A stretch of DNA of 64,000 nucleotides from Nocardioides sp. PD653-B2 (GCF_002117935.1 NZ_BDJE01000016.1:62001-126000), one strand, 5' to 3'; positions 1-9,325 are shown, counted from the first letter of the stretch. Translations and numbers: made by a program. Notes: generated by a model from the letters alone, not told the origin.

Positions 1-227
1 GGGCGCGGACAGCAGCGGCTCACCTCGCGGAGGCCGGGGTGACCTCGCTGGTCGTCGACTCCGAGACCGGCTCGTTCCGGCTCGGGCTCGCCCGGGACCT
101 GGCCGGCGTACTACGCGCCGAGCACGTCCCGGTCGACGAGGTCAGCGCGACCGGGCTCACCACGCTCGTCCACGACCGTGTGCATCCCCGCACGACCACC
201 GACACCAGTACCGAAGGAGCAGCCTGA
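1..227 (+). CDS. C-terminal end of a ChlD-like (VWA domain) chelatase subunit, partial
   Basis: The reading frame enters from the left edge (frame starting at base 3) and stops at 225-227. The visible 74 residues contain LVVDSETGSFRLGLA and a following AEHVPVDE stretch. This resembles the end of the von Willebrand A domain of magnesium/cobalt chelatase subunit D, where the last beta strand carries a V-D-x-E-x-G pattern. The stop overlaps the cobO ATG by one base (TGATG), so the two are probably translationally coupled. Together with CobN further right it could form a ChlD/ChlI-type cobaltochelatase; that pairing is inferred from context. Most of the protein lies outside the window, so the family call rests on a short stretch. 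Confidence 0.6.
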   Translation, partial: ARTAAAHLAEAGVTSLVVDSETGSFRLGLARDLAGVLRAEHVPVDEVSATGLTTLVHDRVHPRTTTDTSTEGAA

Positions 228-841
228 TGCCCCAGGGCCAGCCACTCACCGTCCCCGACGACGGTCTCAGCACCCGCGAGCGCCGCGAGCAACCGCTGCT
301 GATGGTGCACACCGGCGACGGCAAGGGGAAGTCGACTGCCGCCTTCGGGCTCGCGATCCGCGCCTGGAACCAGGGCTGGAACATCGGCGTCTTCCAGTTC
401 GTGAAGTCCGCCAAGTGGCGCATCGGCGAGCAGACCGTGCTCGAGCGACTCGGCGCACTGCACCAGGAGACCGGCGAGGGCGGCCCGGTGGAGTGGCACA
501 AGATGGGCGCCGGCTGGTCGTGGTCCCGCAAGGCCGGCGACGAGACCGACCACGCCGCCGAGGCAGCCGAGGGGTGGGCCGAGGTCAAGCGCCGGATCGC
601 CGCGCAGACCCATGACCTGCTGATCCTCGACGAGTTCACCTACCCGATGGAGTGGGGGTGGGTCGACGTCGAGGACGTCGTCGATACCCTGAGCCAGCGG
701 CCCGGGCGACAGTTCGTCGTGGTCACCGGCCGGCGTGCGCACCCCCGGCTCGTCGAGGTCTCCGACCTGGTCACCGAGATGACGAAGGTCAAACACCAGA
801 TGGACCGCGGTCAGAAGGGCCAGCGAGGCATCGAGTGGTGA
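227..841 (+). CDS. cobO: Cob(I)yrinic acid a,c-diamide adenosyltransferase
   Basis: A 204-residue protein of usual CobO/BtuR length. It attaches the 5'-deoxyadenosyl group from ATP to the corrinoid cobalt. An N-terminal P-loop reads GDGKGKS (about residues 28-34) and is followed by the family pattern AFGLAIRAWNQGW and FQFVK. A D-E-F strand near LLILDEFTYP corresponds to the Walker B region, and the C-terminus carries the family V-TGR-AHP segment. The ATG overlaps the stop of the upstream chelatase gene, and cobB-cobC starts 4 bp after its stop, so all three look cotranscribed. Confident family call. Confidence 0.95.
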   Translation: MPQGQPLTVPDDGLSTRERREQPLLMVHTGDGKGKSTAAFGLAIRAWNQGWNIGVFQFVKSAKWRIGEQTVLERLGALHQETGEGGPVEWHKMGAGWSWSRKAGDETDHAAEAAEGWAEVKRRIAAQTHDLLILDEFTYPMEWGWVDVEDVVDTLSQRPGRQFVVVTGRRAHPRLVEVSDLVTEMTKVKHQMDRGQKGQRGIEW

Positions 842-845
842 CGCC

Positions 846-3257
846 GTGACGAGCCTCCCCCGGTTCGTCGTCGCCGCTCCGGCGACCGGCCAGGGAAAGA
901 CCACCGTCGCGACCGGTCTGATGGCCGCGCTGACCCGCGCGGGCCACGTGGTCAGCGGCCACAAGGTCGGGCCGGACTACATCGATCCGGGCTACCACGC
1001 CCTGGCGAGCGGCCGCCCCGGCCGCAACCTCGATCCCCACCTCGTCGGCGAGGACAGGATCGTCCCGCTGCTGCTGCACGGCGCCGCCGGCGCCGACGTC
1101 GCCGTCGTCGAAGGCGTGATGGGCCTGTACGACGGCCGGGTCGGTGGTGAGGGCTTCTCCTCGACAGCGCACGTCGCCGCCCTCACCGGGTCGCCCGTCG
1201 TCCTGGTCATCGACATCTCCCGTTCCTCTCGTTCGATCGGGGCGGTCGTCCACGGCATGGCGACCTTCGACCCGCGCGTCGAGGTCGCTGGTGTGATCCT
1301 CAACAAGGCCGGTTCGCCGCGCCACGCGCAGGAGGTTGCCAGCTCGATCGGCCTGCCCGTCCTGGGCACGATCGGTCGCGACGACGCGTTCGCCGCACCC
1401 TCGCGCCACCTCGGCCTCGTCCCCGCGGCAGAGCGCGACGAGGCCACGCACGCCCTCGACCGGCTGGCGGACCACGTCGCCCAGACGGTCGACCTGGATG
1501 CCGTGCTCCGGATCGCGCGCAGCGCTGCCGACCTGTCCGCCGATCCGTGGGACCCGGTCGCCGAGGTGCACGCTCCCAGCGGTGCTCGCCCCGTCGTCGC
1601 GATGGCCGGCGGTCGCGCGTTCACCTTCCGCTACACCGAGACCGAGGAGCTGCTCCGCGCAGCCGGATGCGACGTCGCCACCTTCGACCCGCTCACCGAC
1701 CAGGCGCTGCCCGCCGGCACCAGCGGCCTCTACCTCGGCGGCGGCTTCCCCGAGGTCCACGCCCTCGCGCTGGCCGCCAACACCGCGCTGCGCGAGGACC
1801 TGCGCGTCGCCGTCGCCGACGGCATCCCAACGGTCGCCGAGTGTGCCGGCCTGCTCTACCTCTGCAGCACCGTCGACGACGCGCCGATGGTCGGCGCCCT
1901 GGCGGCCGAGGCACGGATGACCCCGCGGCTGACCCTGCGTTACCCCACCGCCACGGCAGCCACCGACTCGCTCCTGACCCGCGCCGACGAGCAGGTGAGC
2001 GGCCATGAGTTCCATCGCACGCACACCCGCCCCCAGGCCGGAGACACCCCTGCCTGGACGATCGACGGCGACCGGGTCGGCTTCGCCACGCCGACCCTGC
2101 ACGCGTCCTACCTGCACACCCACTGGGCCGGTCACCCCCACCTCGCCCAGCGCTTCGCCGACGCCGTCCACGCCGCCACCCCGCACATCCAGACGGCCTC
2201 CAGCACCAGCGCGGTGCGGCAGGGCCGCTCGGCACCACTCGCGGACCCCTTGCGCCACCACGGCGACGCGGAGGCCGAGAAGGGGTTGCTCGACCTCGCC
2301 GTCAACGTCTATGCCGGGCCACGGCCGTCCTGGCTCGACGACGCCCTGCGAGCCAGTCTCGACGAGATCGGACGTTACCCGACCTCCGCGCGGGCCGAGC
2401 AGGCGATCGCCACCCGCCACGGCCGCGACGCCACCGAGGTGCTGGCGACCGCCGGCGCCGCCGAGGCGTTCACGCTGCTCGCGCGGCTGCGCGCCTGGCG
2501 GGCACCGGTCGTGGTGCACCCGCAGTTCACCGAGCCGCATGCCGCGCTCGAGCTGGCCGGGCACCACGTCGTCGAGGTTCGCTGCCGGGCGGAGGACGGA
2601 TTCACGCTGCGGGGCAAAGATATTCCCGAGTGGGCCGACCTCGTCGTGCTCGGCAACCCGACCAATCCAACCGGTGTGCTCCACCCGGCCGCGACGGTAC
2701 GTGGGCTGCTGCGGCCCGGTCGGGTGGTCGTCGTCGACGAGGCCTTCATGGACACCGTCCCCGGCGAGCCCGAGTCGCTGGCCGGTGAGGCGCACCCCGG
2801 TCTCGTCGTGCTGCGCAGCCTGACCAAGCACTGGGCGATCCCCGGGATCCGCGCCGGCTACCTGCTCGCCGACCCCGAGGTCGTGGCCGACCTGCGCCGT
2901 CATCAGGTCCCCTGGTCGGTCTCGACGACCGCGGCCGCCGCGATGGTGGCGTGCTCATCTGACTTCGCCTCGGAGGAGTCGGTACGCCGTGCCGCCCAGA
3001 TTGTCGCCTGGAGGTGCGGGCTCGAGGACGCCCTGCGTGCGCGAGGCATCCCGTTCGTGGAGTCGTCCGCGTCGTTCGTCCTCGCGGAGGTCGGCGCGGG
3101 TGTCCACGTGGCTTTGCGACGGCTCGGGGTCGCCGTACGCCGGGCCGACACGTTCCCCGGGCTCGGCCCCTCGTGGGTGCGGATCGCCGTACGACCCGAG
3201 CCACAGACCCGGCAGCTCCTCGACGCGCTGGACACCCTTGCACCGCAGGGCAGCTGA
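846..3257 (+). CDS. cobB-cobC: CobB-CobC fusion: cobyrinate a,c-diamide synthase plus PLP-dependent aminotransferase-fold decarboxylase
   Basis: An 803-residue two-domain protein starting at a GTG. Residues 1 to about 455 are CobB. They include an N-terminal dethiobiotin-synthetase-like P-loop (PATGQGKTT) and a class I glutamine amidotransferase domain with GGGFPE, a nucleophile region ECAGLLYL, and a later His segment SGHEFHRT. After a linker, residues about 465-803 form a fold-type I PLP domain of the CobC (CobD in Salmonella) family, with NPTNPTGV, VVDEAFMD and a Schiff-base lysine in RSLTKHW. CobB amidates the a and c side chains; CobC-type enzymes make the aminopropanol phosphate linker from threonine phosphate. 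Such genes are normally separate neighbours, so the fusion is notable. No frameshift is seen. Confidence 0.9.
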   Translation: MTSLPRFVVAAPATGQGKTTVATGLMAALTRAGHVVSGHKVGPDYIDPGYHALASGRPGRNLDPHLVGEDRIVPLLLHGAAGADVAVVEGVMGLYDGRVGGEGFSSTAHVAALTGSPVVLVIDISRSSRSIGAVVHGMATFDPRVEVAGVILNKAGSPRHAQEVASSIGLPVLGTIGRDDAFAAPSRHLGLVPAAERDEATHALDRLADHVAQTVDLDAVLRIARSAADLSADPWDPVAEVHAPSGARPVVAMAGGRAFTFRYTETEELLRAAGCDVATFDPLTDQALPAGTSGLYLGGGFPEVHALALAANTALREDLRVAVADGIPTVAECAGLLYLCSTVDDAPMVGALAAEARMTPRLTLRYPTATAATDSLLTRADEQVSGHEFHRTHTRPQAGDTPAWTIDGDRVGFATPTLHASYLHTHWAGHPHLAQRFADAVHAATPHIQTASSTSAVRQGRSAPLADPLRHHGDAEAEKGLLDLAVNVYAGPRPSWLDDALRASLDEIGRYPTSARAEQAIATRHGRDATEVLATAGAAEAFTLLARLRAWRAPVVVHPQFTEPHAALELAGHHVVEVRCRAEDGFTLRGKDIPEWADLVVLGNPTNPTGVLHPAATVRGLLRPGRVVVVDEAFMDTVPGEPESLAGEAHPGLVVLRSLTKHWAIPGIRAGYLLADPEVVADLRRHQVPWSVSTTAAAAMVACSSDFASEESVRRAAQIVAWRCGLEDALRARGIPFVESSASFVLAEVGAGVHVALRRLGVAVRRADTFPGLGPSWVRIAVRPEPQTRQLLDALDTLAPQGS

Positions 3258-3264
3258 TGCCCTA

Positions 3265-3400
3265 GGGTGCTGTCTGCGGGCACGAGGAAGCCGGTGGGAT
3301 TCCGGCACAGTCGCGCTACTGTGACACCTCCTCCAGACAGGTCCCCCGGGACCGGTCGGGCGGTGGTGGAGTCAGACCCGAGTGTCCGTCCACCCCATCA
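3265..3400 (+). promoter_or_regulatory. Cobalamin riboswitch upstream of cbtB-cbtA
   Basis: This contains the conserved AdoCbl core in order: GAGGAAGCCGGTG, then ATTCCGGCACAGTCGC, then CTACTGTGA, and later GAGTCAGACC. These are the B12-box and adjoining stems of the cobalamin riboswitch family. Downstream, AGGGA (3403-3407) can pair with TCCCT (3416-3420) right beside the Shine-Dalgarno AGGAGGA at 3421. The expression platform may therefore act on translation; that is inference from base pairing by eye. It would shut off cobalt uptake genes when B12 is plentiful. Confidence 0.9.
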
Positions 3401-3430
3401 AGAGGGACGCAAGCATCCCTAGGAGGACAC

Positions 3431-3649
3431 ATGTCTCACGCCGCTTCCGCCGCCCCCACCACCGAGGTCGCCGTCCCGGCGATCCCCGTCGCCGAGCTGG
3501 CGCCGTGGGCGCTGTTCTTCGGTCTTCTCGCCACGCTCGTGCTGTTCTTCGTCAGCGCCGACCAGGGGGCCGTCTCGCTCACCTCGGGCACGCTCATCCA
3601 CGAGTTCGTGCACGACGGTCGCCACCTGCTCGCCTTCCCCTGCCACTGA
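3431..3649 (+). CDS. cbtB: Cobalt transporter subunit CbtB
   Basis: A 72-residue protein with one central membrane helix (about residues 26-45, APWALFFGLLATLVLFFV). Its C-terminal tail is rich in histidine and ends HEFVHDGRHLLAFPCH, which is the signature of CbtB. CbtB is the small subunit of a predicted cobalt uptake system found with CbtA under B12 riboswitch control. The ATG follows AGGAGGACAC, a strong ribosome binding site, directly downstream of the riboswitch. An imperfect hairpin lies just after its stop (about 3648-3682), before cbtA. Length and tail match the family well. Confidence 0.9.
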   Translation: MSHAASAAPTTEVAVPAIPVAELAPWALFFGLLATLVLFFVSADQGAVSLTSGTLIHEFVHDGRHLLAFPCH

Positions 3650-3752
3650 GAGCGGCCGTCCTCCACGGACAGACCGCTTCTCGCTGCAGCCGCTTCCCGG
3701 GAGAATGGGCGTCTCGACGCGCCCGGACCCGGGCCTCCGAACGGAACCCTCG

Positions 3753-4523
3753 ATGACCGCACGGGCCCTGCTCGTCCGTGGTCTGATCGCCGGTCTGCTC
3801 GCCGGCATCGCCACGTTCCTCGTCGCCCACCAGGTCGGCGAACCGCCGGTGGAGACCGCCATCTCGCTGGAGGAGTCCTCCGCCCACCACAGCGAGGCCA
3901 CCGCCGGAGCCCACTCGCACGGCTCCGAGGAGGCCGTCGTGTCCCGCGAGACCCAGAGGACTTGGGGGCTGCTGACCGGGACCCTCGCCGTCGGCACCGC
4001 GCTCGGCGGCCTCGTGGCCCTGGGATCCGCGCTCGTCGCCGGCCGGGTCGGGCGCCTCCGCCCGACCGCGGCCACCGCCGTCGTGACCCTCACGGGCTTC
4101 ACGACAGTGGCCCTCGTGCCCTTCCTGAAGTACCCCGCCAACCCACCGGGCGTCGGCACGGCCGAGACGATCGGCGCCCGAACCGAGCAGTACTTCGGGT
4201 TCCTCGTCGTCTCCCTGGTCACGGGGATCCTCGCGCTGGCGCTGGCCGGACGGGTGTGGCCCCGGTTCGGCACGTGGGGCGCGGTCGTCATGGGCGTCGC
4301 CGCGTACGTCGTCGTGATGTCAGTCGCGGCCACGCTGATGCCGATGCCCGACGCGGTGGGCTCCTTCCCGGCCGACACCCTCTGGGCCTTCCGCCGCGGG
4401 TCGCTGCTCACCCTCGTCACGTTGTGGGCGGGCATCGGCGTCGTCCTGTCCGGGCTCGTCGGCCGCCTCGAGAAGCACGAGGCAGCGAAGGCGCAGCGCC
4501 GCGCCCTCGCCGCTTCCCTGTGA
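3753..4523 (+). CDS. cbtA: Cobalt transporter subunit CbtA
   Basis: A 256-residue polytopic membrane protein. The start at ATG 3753 puts the first membrane helix (LLVRGLIAGLLAGIATFLVA) near the N-terminus; an in-frame ATG at 3705 would add a hydrophilic leader with no good ribosome binding site. A histidine-rich external loop (AHHSEATAGAHSHGSEE, about residues 45-65) fits metal binding. About five to six membrane helices follow, including the family segment FLKYPANPPGVG. It lies directly downstream of cbtB and shares its riboswitch. CbtA is thought to be the membrane-spanning part of the cobalt importer. Confidence 0.88.
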   Translation: MTARALLVRGLIAGLLAGIATFLVAHQVGEPPVETAISLEESSAHHSEATAGAHSHGSEEAVVSRETQRTWGLLTGTLAVGTALGGLVALGSALVAGRVGRLRPTAATAVVTLTGFTTVALVPFLKYPANPPGVGTAETIGARTEQYFGFLVVSLVTGILALALAGRVWPRFGTWGAVVMGVAAYVVVMSVAATLMPMPDAVGSFPADTLWAFRRGSLLTLVTLWAGIGVVLSGLVGRLEKHEAAKAQRRALAASL

Positions 4524-4529
4524 GCACGG

Positions 4530-5297
4530 GTGCCTGACTCCTGGCGTCTCGCGGTGGGCACCCTGACCGTCCTGAGGGTCCCGGCTCCCCACTCCGTGGA
4601 TCGCCGTACCGCAGGGGCGGCGATGCTGCTCGCCCCCCTGGCCGTGCTCCCGCTCGGCGCGGGCGTCGCGCTGGTGCTGCTGGCCGGCCGCGCGGCGCAC
4701 CTGCCTCCGCTCGTGACCGGCCTGCTCGCGGTCGGGCTGCTCGTGTTGGGCACGCGCGCCTTCCACGTCGACGGGCTGTCCGACACCGTCGACGGGATGA
4801 CCGCGTCGTACGACCGGGAGCGGTCGCTGGCCGCCATGCGCACCGGGACGTCGGGGCCGGCCGGCGGCGCGGCGGTCCTGCTGGTGCTCGGGCTGCAAGC
4901 GACGTCGATGGCCTGGTTGGCGGGCCAGGCACGCGGCGCCGTGCTCGTCGGCACCCTCGTGTGCGTGTCGCGCTGCGCGCTGGCGCTCACCTGCCTCCGC
5001 GGCGTTCCGGCCGCTCGCGCCGACGGGCTCGGTGAGACCTACACCGAGTCGGTCCCCCGCCCCGCGGCTGCCCTGACTCTGCTCCTGGCGCTGGTCGTGG
5101 GCGGACTGGTCACCGGGTGGGCCGGGCTGTCCTGGTGGCGAGGAGCCATCGCCGTCGCCCTGGGTCTCGTCGTCACCCTGCTGCTCGTACGCCACGCCGT
5201 ACGCCGCCTCGGTGGGGTGACCGGTGACGTCTTCGGGGCCGCGGTCGAGCTGTGCCTGGCCACCCTCCTCGTCGCCCTGGCCGGGGCCACCTCGTGA
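4530..5297 (+). CDS. cobS: Adenosylcobinamide-GDP ribazoletransferase (cobalamin synthase)
   Basis: A 255-residue integral membrane enzyme that joins alpha-ribazole to adenosylcobinamide-GDP, the last assembly step of cobalamin. The family motif DGLSDTVDG appears near residue 77, with the acidic residues that bind metal, and several hydrophobic segments follow. The GTG start at 4530 is 6 bp after cbtA. The stop overlaps the GTG of cobD (GTGA), indicating translational coupling. Length is normal for CobS. Confidence 0.93.
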   Translation: MPDSWRLAVGTLTVLRVPAPHSVDRRTAGAAMLLAPLAVLPLGAGVALVLLAGRAAHLPPLVTGLLAVGLLVLGTRAFHVDGLSDTVDGMTASYDRERSLAAMRTGTSGPAGGAAVLLVLGLQATSMAWLAGQARGAVLVGTLVCVSRCALALTCLRGVPAARADGLGETYTESVPRPAAALTLLLALVVGGLVTGWAGLSWWRGAIAVALGLVVTLLLVRHAVRRLGGVTGDVFGAAVELCLATLLVALAGATS

Positions 5298-6220
5298 GCC
5301 GCGCCCTCGGGCTGGTCCTCGGGTTCGCCGCCGACCGGGTCTTCGCCGACCCCGGCCGGTGGCACCCGGTAGCGGGCTTCGGCCGGCTGGCCACCGCTGC
5401 CGAGTCGCGGTGGTGGTCGCCGTCGCGCGGCCGCGGCGTGGGGTACGCCGGGAGCCTCGTCGGCGCGGTCACGCTGGCCGGGGCACTCCTCGAGGGGAGC
5501 ACGCGCGCTCGTCCCGGGTCACACACCCTCGTGACCGCGGCCGCGACCTGGGTCGTGCTCGGCGGCTCCTCGCTGGACCGCGAGGCCCGCGGTGTCGCGG
5601 CTCTCCTCGCGACCGATCGGCTGACCGAGGCCCGGCAGCGCCTCACCCACCTGGTCGGCCGCGAGACCGCGACGCTCACCGCCGACGAGGTCGCCCGGGC
5701 GGTGGTCGAGTCGATCGCCGAGAACACCTCGGACGCCGTGGTGGCCCCGCTCGTGCTCGGTGCGGTCGCGGGCGTGCCCGGGCTGCTCGGGTACCGCGCC
5801 GCCAACACGCTCGACGCGATGGTCGGCCACCGCAGCGAGCGGTACGCCGAGTTCGGCTGGGCCTCCGCCAGGCTCGACGACCTGCTCAACCTCCCCGGCG
5901 CGCGCGTCACCGCGCTGCTGGCCGCGCTGCTCGGACCCGAGACCGGCGGCGCGCTGACGGCCTGGCGTCGGGACTCACCGGGACACCCCAGCCCCAACGC
6001 CGGACCGGTCGAAGCCTCGTTCGCCGGTGCTCTGGGCCTCCGCCTCGGCGGCACCAACCACTACGGCGAGCGCACCGAGCACGGGGCCGTGATGGGGTCC
6101 GGCGCGAGTCCGACGGCAGCGGACATCTCCCCCGCGCTGGCCCTGGCCCGACGCGTCGATCTCGGCGCCCTCGCGATCGCCGTGCTGCTCACGCTCGGGA
6201 CCCGCCGACCCCGCACGTAG
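5294..6220 (+). CDS. cobD: Adenosylcobinamide-phosphate synthase
   Basis: A 308-residue membrane protein of the CobD/CbiB family, which attaches the aminopropanol phosphate arm to adenosylcobyric acid. I chose the GTG at 5294, which overlaps the cobS stop in a GTGA arrangement. Family landmarks are the N-terminal DRVFADPGRWHPVAGFG, the central VARAVVESIAENTSDAVVAPL, the RAANTLDAMVGHRS segment and the C-terminal GGTNHYGER. It is convergent with cobU, with about 15 bp between the two stops. Confidence 0.95.
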   Translation: MSRALGLVLGFAADRVFADPGRWHPVAGFGRLATAAESRWWSPSRGRGVGYAGSLVGAVTLAGALLEGSTRARPGSHTLVTAAATWVVLGGSSLDREARGVAALLATDRLTEARQRLTHLVGRETATLTADEVARAVVESIAENTSDAVVAPLVLGAVAGVPGLLGYRAANTLDAMVGHRSERYAEFGWASARLDDLLNLPGARVTALLAALLGPETGGALTAWRRDSPGHPSPNAGPVEASFAGALGLRLGGTNHYGERTEHGAVMGSGASPTAADISPALALARRVDLGALAIAVLLTLGTRRPRT

Positions 6221-6235
6221 CCGCCGTCCTGCGCC

Positions 6236-6763
6236 TCAGAGCACCAGCACCCGTCCGGCCACCACGAGGTGGACCTCGTCGCAGGCGGCCGCCAGGCGCT
6301 GGTTCACGGTGCCGAGCAGGTCGCGGAAGAGACGCCCGGAGCGGTGTTCGGGGACCACGCCGAGGCCGACCTCGTTGGTCACCAACACGACCGGGCCCGA
6401 CGCCGAGACCAGCGCCGCCACAGCCGTCTCCACCCGGGAGTCGACCAGGGCCTGCACCTCGTCCGACGGCAGTTCCCACGCCTTCGCCTCGTCGAGGACG
6501 GCCGCGAGCCAGGTGCCCAGGCAGTCCACGAGCACCGCTCCGTCCCGCGAGAGCGCGGCAGCCAGGTCGCGCGACTCCAGCGTGGTCCACGTCGCCGGTC
6601 TGCGTGCACGGTGCGCGGCGATGCGCGCGGCCCAGTCGGGGTCGGGGTCATCGTCGGGGGTCGGCCCCGGAGCGACGTAGGTGACCGACTCCTCGTGCTC
6701 CAGCAGGTTCTCGGCGTGGCCGGACTTCCCGGACCGGACGCCTCCGGTCACCAGCACCTTCAC
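6236..6763 (-). CDS. cobU: Adenosylcobinamide kinase / guanylyltransferase
   Basis: A 175-residue bifunctional enzyme that phosphorylates adenosylcobinamide and activates it with GTP. An N-terminal P-loop reads GGVRSGKS (about residues 7-14). The VDCLGTWL strand and the C-terminal [19 protein letters not shown] block are family signatures. The GTG start at 6763 overlaps the cobK stop (GTGA). It is the last gene of the minus-strand cobN operon. A longer in-frame extension upstream is arginine-rich and looks non-coding, so it was left out. Confidence 0.95.
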   Translation of the reverse strand: MKVLVTGGVRSGKSGHAENLLEHEESVTYVAPGPTPDDDPDPDWAARIAAHRARRPATWTTLESRDLAAALSRDGAVLVDCLGTWLAAVLDEAKAWELPSDEVQALVDSRVETAVAALVSASGPVVLVTNEVGLGVVPEHRSGRLFRDLLGTVNQRLAAACDEVHLVVAGRVLVL

Positions 6764-7497
6764 AGCAGGCTCCGCACCCAGGTGACGGCCTGGTTGACGT
6801 CGGGCACGGTGCGTACGCCGCTCGGCGCGACCGGGCGGCGTACGACGACCACCGGGATCCCGAGCTGGGCGGCCGCGTCGAGTTTGGGACGGGTGTAGGA
6901 GCCGCCGGAGTCCTTGGTGACCAGCACGTCGCTGTGGTGCACCCGCATCACCTCCAGCTCGGCGGCGAGACCGAACGGGCCGCGATCGAGCAGCAGCCGC
7001 CACCGCGTCGGCACCGTCCCGGGATCATCGACCACCCGGACCAACGCCTCCCGGCTGGCCAGTGCCCCCGCGAAGTCACCCAGTGACTGCCGTCCGACGG
7101 TGAGAAACGGCCGCTCACCGAGGGTCGCCGCCACCCTCGCGGCTTCGCCGTGACCGTCGACCCAGTGCCAGTCCGCGGCCCCGGGGAGGGTCGACCAGCC
7201 GGGGCGCTGCAGCCGCAGCAGTGGGACACCCGCGGTCGCGCAGCCCTGCGCGGCGTGGGCCGAGATCTGGGCGGCGAACGGGTGCGTCGCGTCTACAACG
7301 GCGTGGTGTCCGGCGTTCACGAGGTGCTCGCGGAGACCCATCGCCCCGCCGAAGCCGCCGACCCGGACGTCCCCCACCGGCAGCCGCGGTTGCTGCACCC
7401 GTCCCGCCAGCGACGACAGCACCGGGACCCCCGCCTCCAGCAGCCGGGCCGCCAGGTCACGCGCCTCGGCGGTGCCGCCGAGCACGAGCACGCTCAT
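6760..7497 (-). CDS. cobK: Precorrin-6A reductase
   Basis: A 245-residue protein with an N-terminal nucleotide-binding start [14 protein letters not shown], the family segment [13 protein letters not shown], and a C-terminal [17 protein letters not shown] block that marks CobK/CbiJ. It reduces precorrin-6A with NADPH in the aerobic pathway. ATG 7497 overlaps the cobQ stop in an ATGA arrangement, and its own stop overlaps cobU. Length and motifs are typical. Confidence 0.93.
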   Translation of the reverse strand: MSVLVLGGTAEARDLAARLLEAGVPVLSSLAGRVQQPRLPVGDVRVGGFGGAMGLREHLVNAGHHAVVDATHPFAAQISAHAAQGCATAGVPLLRLQRPGWSTLPGAADWHWVDGHGEAARVAATLGERPFLTVGRQSLGDFAGALASREALVRVVDDPGTVPTRWRLLLDRGPFGLAAELEVMRVHHSDVLVTKDSGGSYTRPKLDAAAQLGIPVVVVRRPVAPSGVRTVPDVNQAVTWVRSLL

Positions 7498-8975
7498 CGA
7501 CCGGCCCCCGGAGGCAGGACCGGCCACGCCCCGGACGGGCCCGTCCGGGCGAGGTCGAGCAGCGCGTCGACGGCGAGGTGCTCCTCCACCAGGTCCCCGA
7601 GCAGCTCGAGCCGGCGCTCGCGGGCGGCCGAGAAGCTCACCGCGGACGGGGCTCGTGACCCGCCGAGGAGTCGGGCGACCTCGCCCAGGAACGCCTGCCG
7701 GAAGGCATCGCCTTCCAGGCTGCCGTGCCACATCGTGCCGAAGACCGCCCCGTCCCGGGCACCTCCCAGGAACTCCTCCGCCTCGCCACGGGTGACGTGG
7801 CCGTGGTGGATCTCGTAGCCGCCCGTCGACCGCCCCAGCGCGGCCCCCTCCGAGAGCCGGAGCACCTTGTCGAGCGAGAAAATGGTCCTCGCGTCGAGCA
7901 GACTGAGACCCTCGACCACCTGGCCCGGCTCACCCTCGACGCCGAGGGGGTCCGCCACCGTTCGGCCGAGCATCTGGAACCCGCCGCAGAGGCCGAGCAC
8001 CGGCCGACCGGCGCGGGCGTGCGCCAGGATCGCGCGGTCGAGTCCGCGCCGGCGCAACCAGGCGAGGTCGGCAATGGTCGCGCGGGTGCCGGGCAGCACG
8101 ACCAGGTCGGCGTCCGACAGCCTCCGCGGGTCGCTGGTGAACACCACGTCGAGGTCGGGCTCGAGCCCGAGCGCGTCGACGTCGGTGAAGTTGCTGATCC
8201 GCGGCAGCCGTACGACGACGACCTTCAGCACGGACTCCTGCGGACCACGCCGGCCCTCCAGGTCGAGCGCGTCCTCGGAGTCCAGCCACACGTCGGGGTG
8301 CCAGGGCAGTACGCCGTGGACCGGGCGGCCCGTCAGCCGCTCCAGCTCCTCCAGCCCCGGGGTCAGCAGCGAGGCGTCGCCGCGGAACTTGTTGACCACG
8401 AAGCCCGCGACCAGTCGCTGGTCCGCCGGCTCCAGAAGCGCGACGGTGCCATACATCGCGGCGAACACGCCGCCACGATCGATGTCGCCCACCACGATCG
8501 CCGCCATGTCCGCGTGCCGCGCCAGGCCCATGTTGACGTAGTCACCGGCCCTCAGGTTGATCTCGGCGGGGCTTCCCGCGCCCTCCGCGACCACCACGTC
8601 GTAGCGGGAGGACAGGTCGTCGAAGGCGTCGTACGCCGCTCGCGCGAGGTGGCGTCGTCCGTCGACGAAGTCGCGCGAGGAGACCTCGCCGGCCGGGTGA
8701 CCCATCACCACGACGTGGCTGTGCTGGTCGCCGCCGGGCTTGAGCAGCACCGGGTTCATCACGGCCTCCGGCTCGGCCCGGGCCGCCAGCGCCTGGATCC
8801 ACTGCGCCCGCCCGATCTCGGCGCCGTCCCGGGTCACCATCGAGTTGTTGGACATGTTCTGCGCCTTGAAGGGTGCGACTAGCACGCCCCGACGGGTCAG
8901 CGCGCGACACAGACCCGTGGTGACGATGCTCTTGCCCGCGTCGGAGGTCGTACCGGCCACCAGCAGGGCGCTCAC
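7494..8975 (-). CDS. cobQ: Adenosylcobyric acid synthase (glutamine-hydrolysing)
   Basis: A 493-residue protein. The N-terminal half is a dethiobiotin-synthetase-like ATPase ([10 protein letters not shown], followed by KAQNMSNNS). The C-terminal half is a class I glutamine amidotransferase with nucleophile motif [11 protein letters not shown] and a late histidine in the YEIHHGH segment. CobQ amidates side chains b, d, e and g. The GTG start at 8975 follows GGAGGAGG by a short spacer and overlaps the stop of the upstream 2Fe-2S gene. Full length. Confidence 0.95.
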   Translation of the reverse strand: MSALLVAGTTSDAGKSIVTTGLCRALTRRGVLVAPFKAQNMSNNSMVTRDGAEIGRAQWIQALAARAEPEAVMNPVLLKPGGDQHSHVVVMGHPAGEVSSRDFVDGRRHLARAAYDAFDDLSSRYDVVVAEGAGSPAEINLRAGDYVNMGLARHADMAAIVVGDIDRGGVFAAMYGTVALLEPADQRLVAGFVVNKFRGDASLLTPGLEELERLTGRPVHGVLPWHPDVWLDSEDALDLEGRRGPQESVLKVVVVRLPRISNFTDVDALGLEPDLDVVFTSDPRRLSDADLVVLPGTRATIADLAWLRRRGLDRAILAHARAGRPVLGLCGGFQMLGRTVADPLGVEGEPGQVVEGLSLLDARTIFSLDKVLRLSEGAALGRSTGGYEIHHGHVTRGEAEEFLGGARDGAVFGTMWHGSLEGDAFRQAFLGEVARLLGGSRAPSAVSFSAARERRLELLGDLVEEHLAVDALLDLARTGPSGAWPVLPPGAGR

Positions 8976-9325
8976 GCGGGACCTCCTCCGCGGGTGTCCG
9001 TGCCGAACCTGTGCGGCACGAGCTCGCGCGGCAGGGCGCCGCCGTCCTGGACCCACGTCACCAGCCGCTCGGTCGTGCGCGGGTTGAGCACCCCGCCGAG
9101 CCAGGTGTCGTGCGGGCGCCGCCCAGCGGTGAAGTCCCGCACCAGCACGACGTTGCTGCGGTCGCAATGGTCGAGGCAGTCCACGACGCGCACCCGTACG
9201 CCGGAGGCCCCGTCGCAGTCAAGCAGGGCGTCTCGCTGGGCGTCGTGGTCGGTCCTCGGGTGCTTCTCGGCGGTGCCGCAGCAGCAGCCGCGGCACAGCA
9301 GCACGTCGCGGTCGGGCCGGCTCAT
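8972..9325 (-). CDS. Small (2Fe-2S) ferredoxin-like protein in the cob operon
   Basis: A 117-residue protein with a cysteine cluster LLCRGCCCG near residue 10 and a second cluster VVDCLDHCDRSNV near residue 50. This is the thioredoxin-like 2Fe-2S ferredoxin pattern seen in small proteins of actinobacterial cobalamin operons. Overlaps of 4 bp with both cobF and cobQ place it firmly in the operon. It probably supplies electrons to a corrin-pathway step, for example cobalt reduction before adenosylation; that role is inferred only from location and fold. Confidence 0.75.
   Translation of the reverse strand: MSRPDRDVLLCRGCCCGTAEKHPRTDHDAQRDALLDCDGASGVRVRVVDCLDHCDRSNVVLVRDFTAGRRPHDTWLGGVLNPRTTERLVTWVQDGGALPRELVPHRFGTDTRGGGPA

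Noticed and set aside
789..2903. A 704-residue open frame antisense to cobB-cobC
   Set aside because: It is opposite a gene with clear motifs and has a repetitive Gly/Arg/Val composition typical of a GC-rich shadow frame.
7725..8882. A 385-residue open frame antisense to cobQ
   Set aside because: Same reasoning: cobQ is fully supported and the antisense frame shows no recognisable fold.
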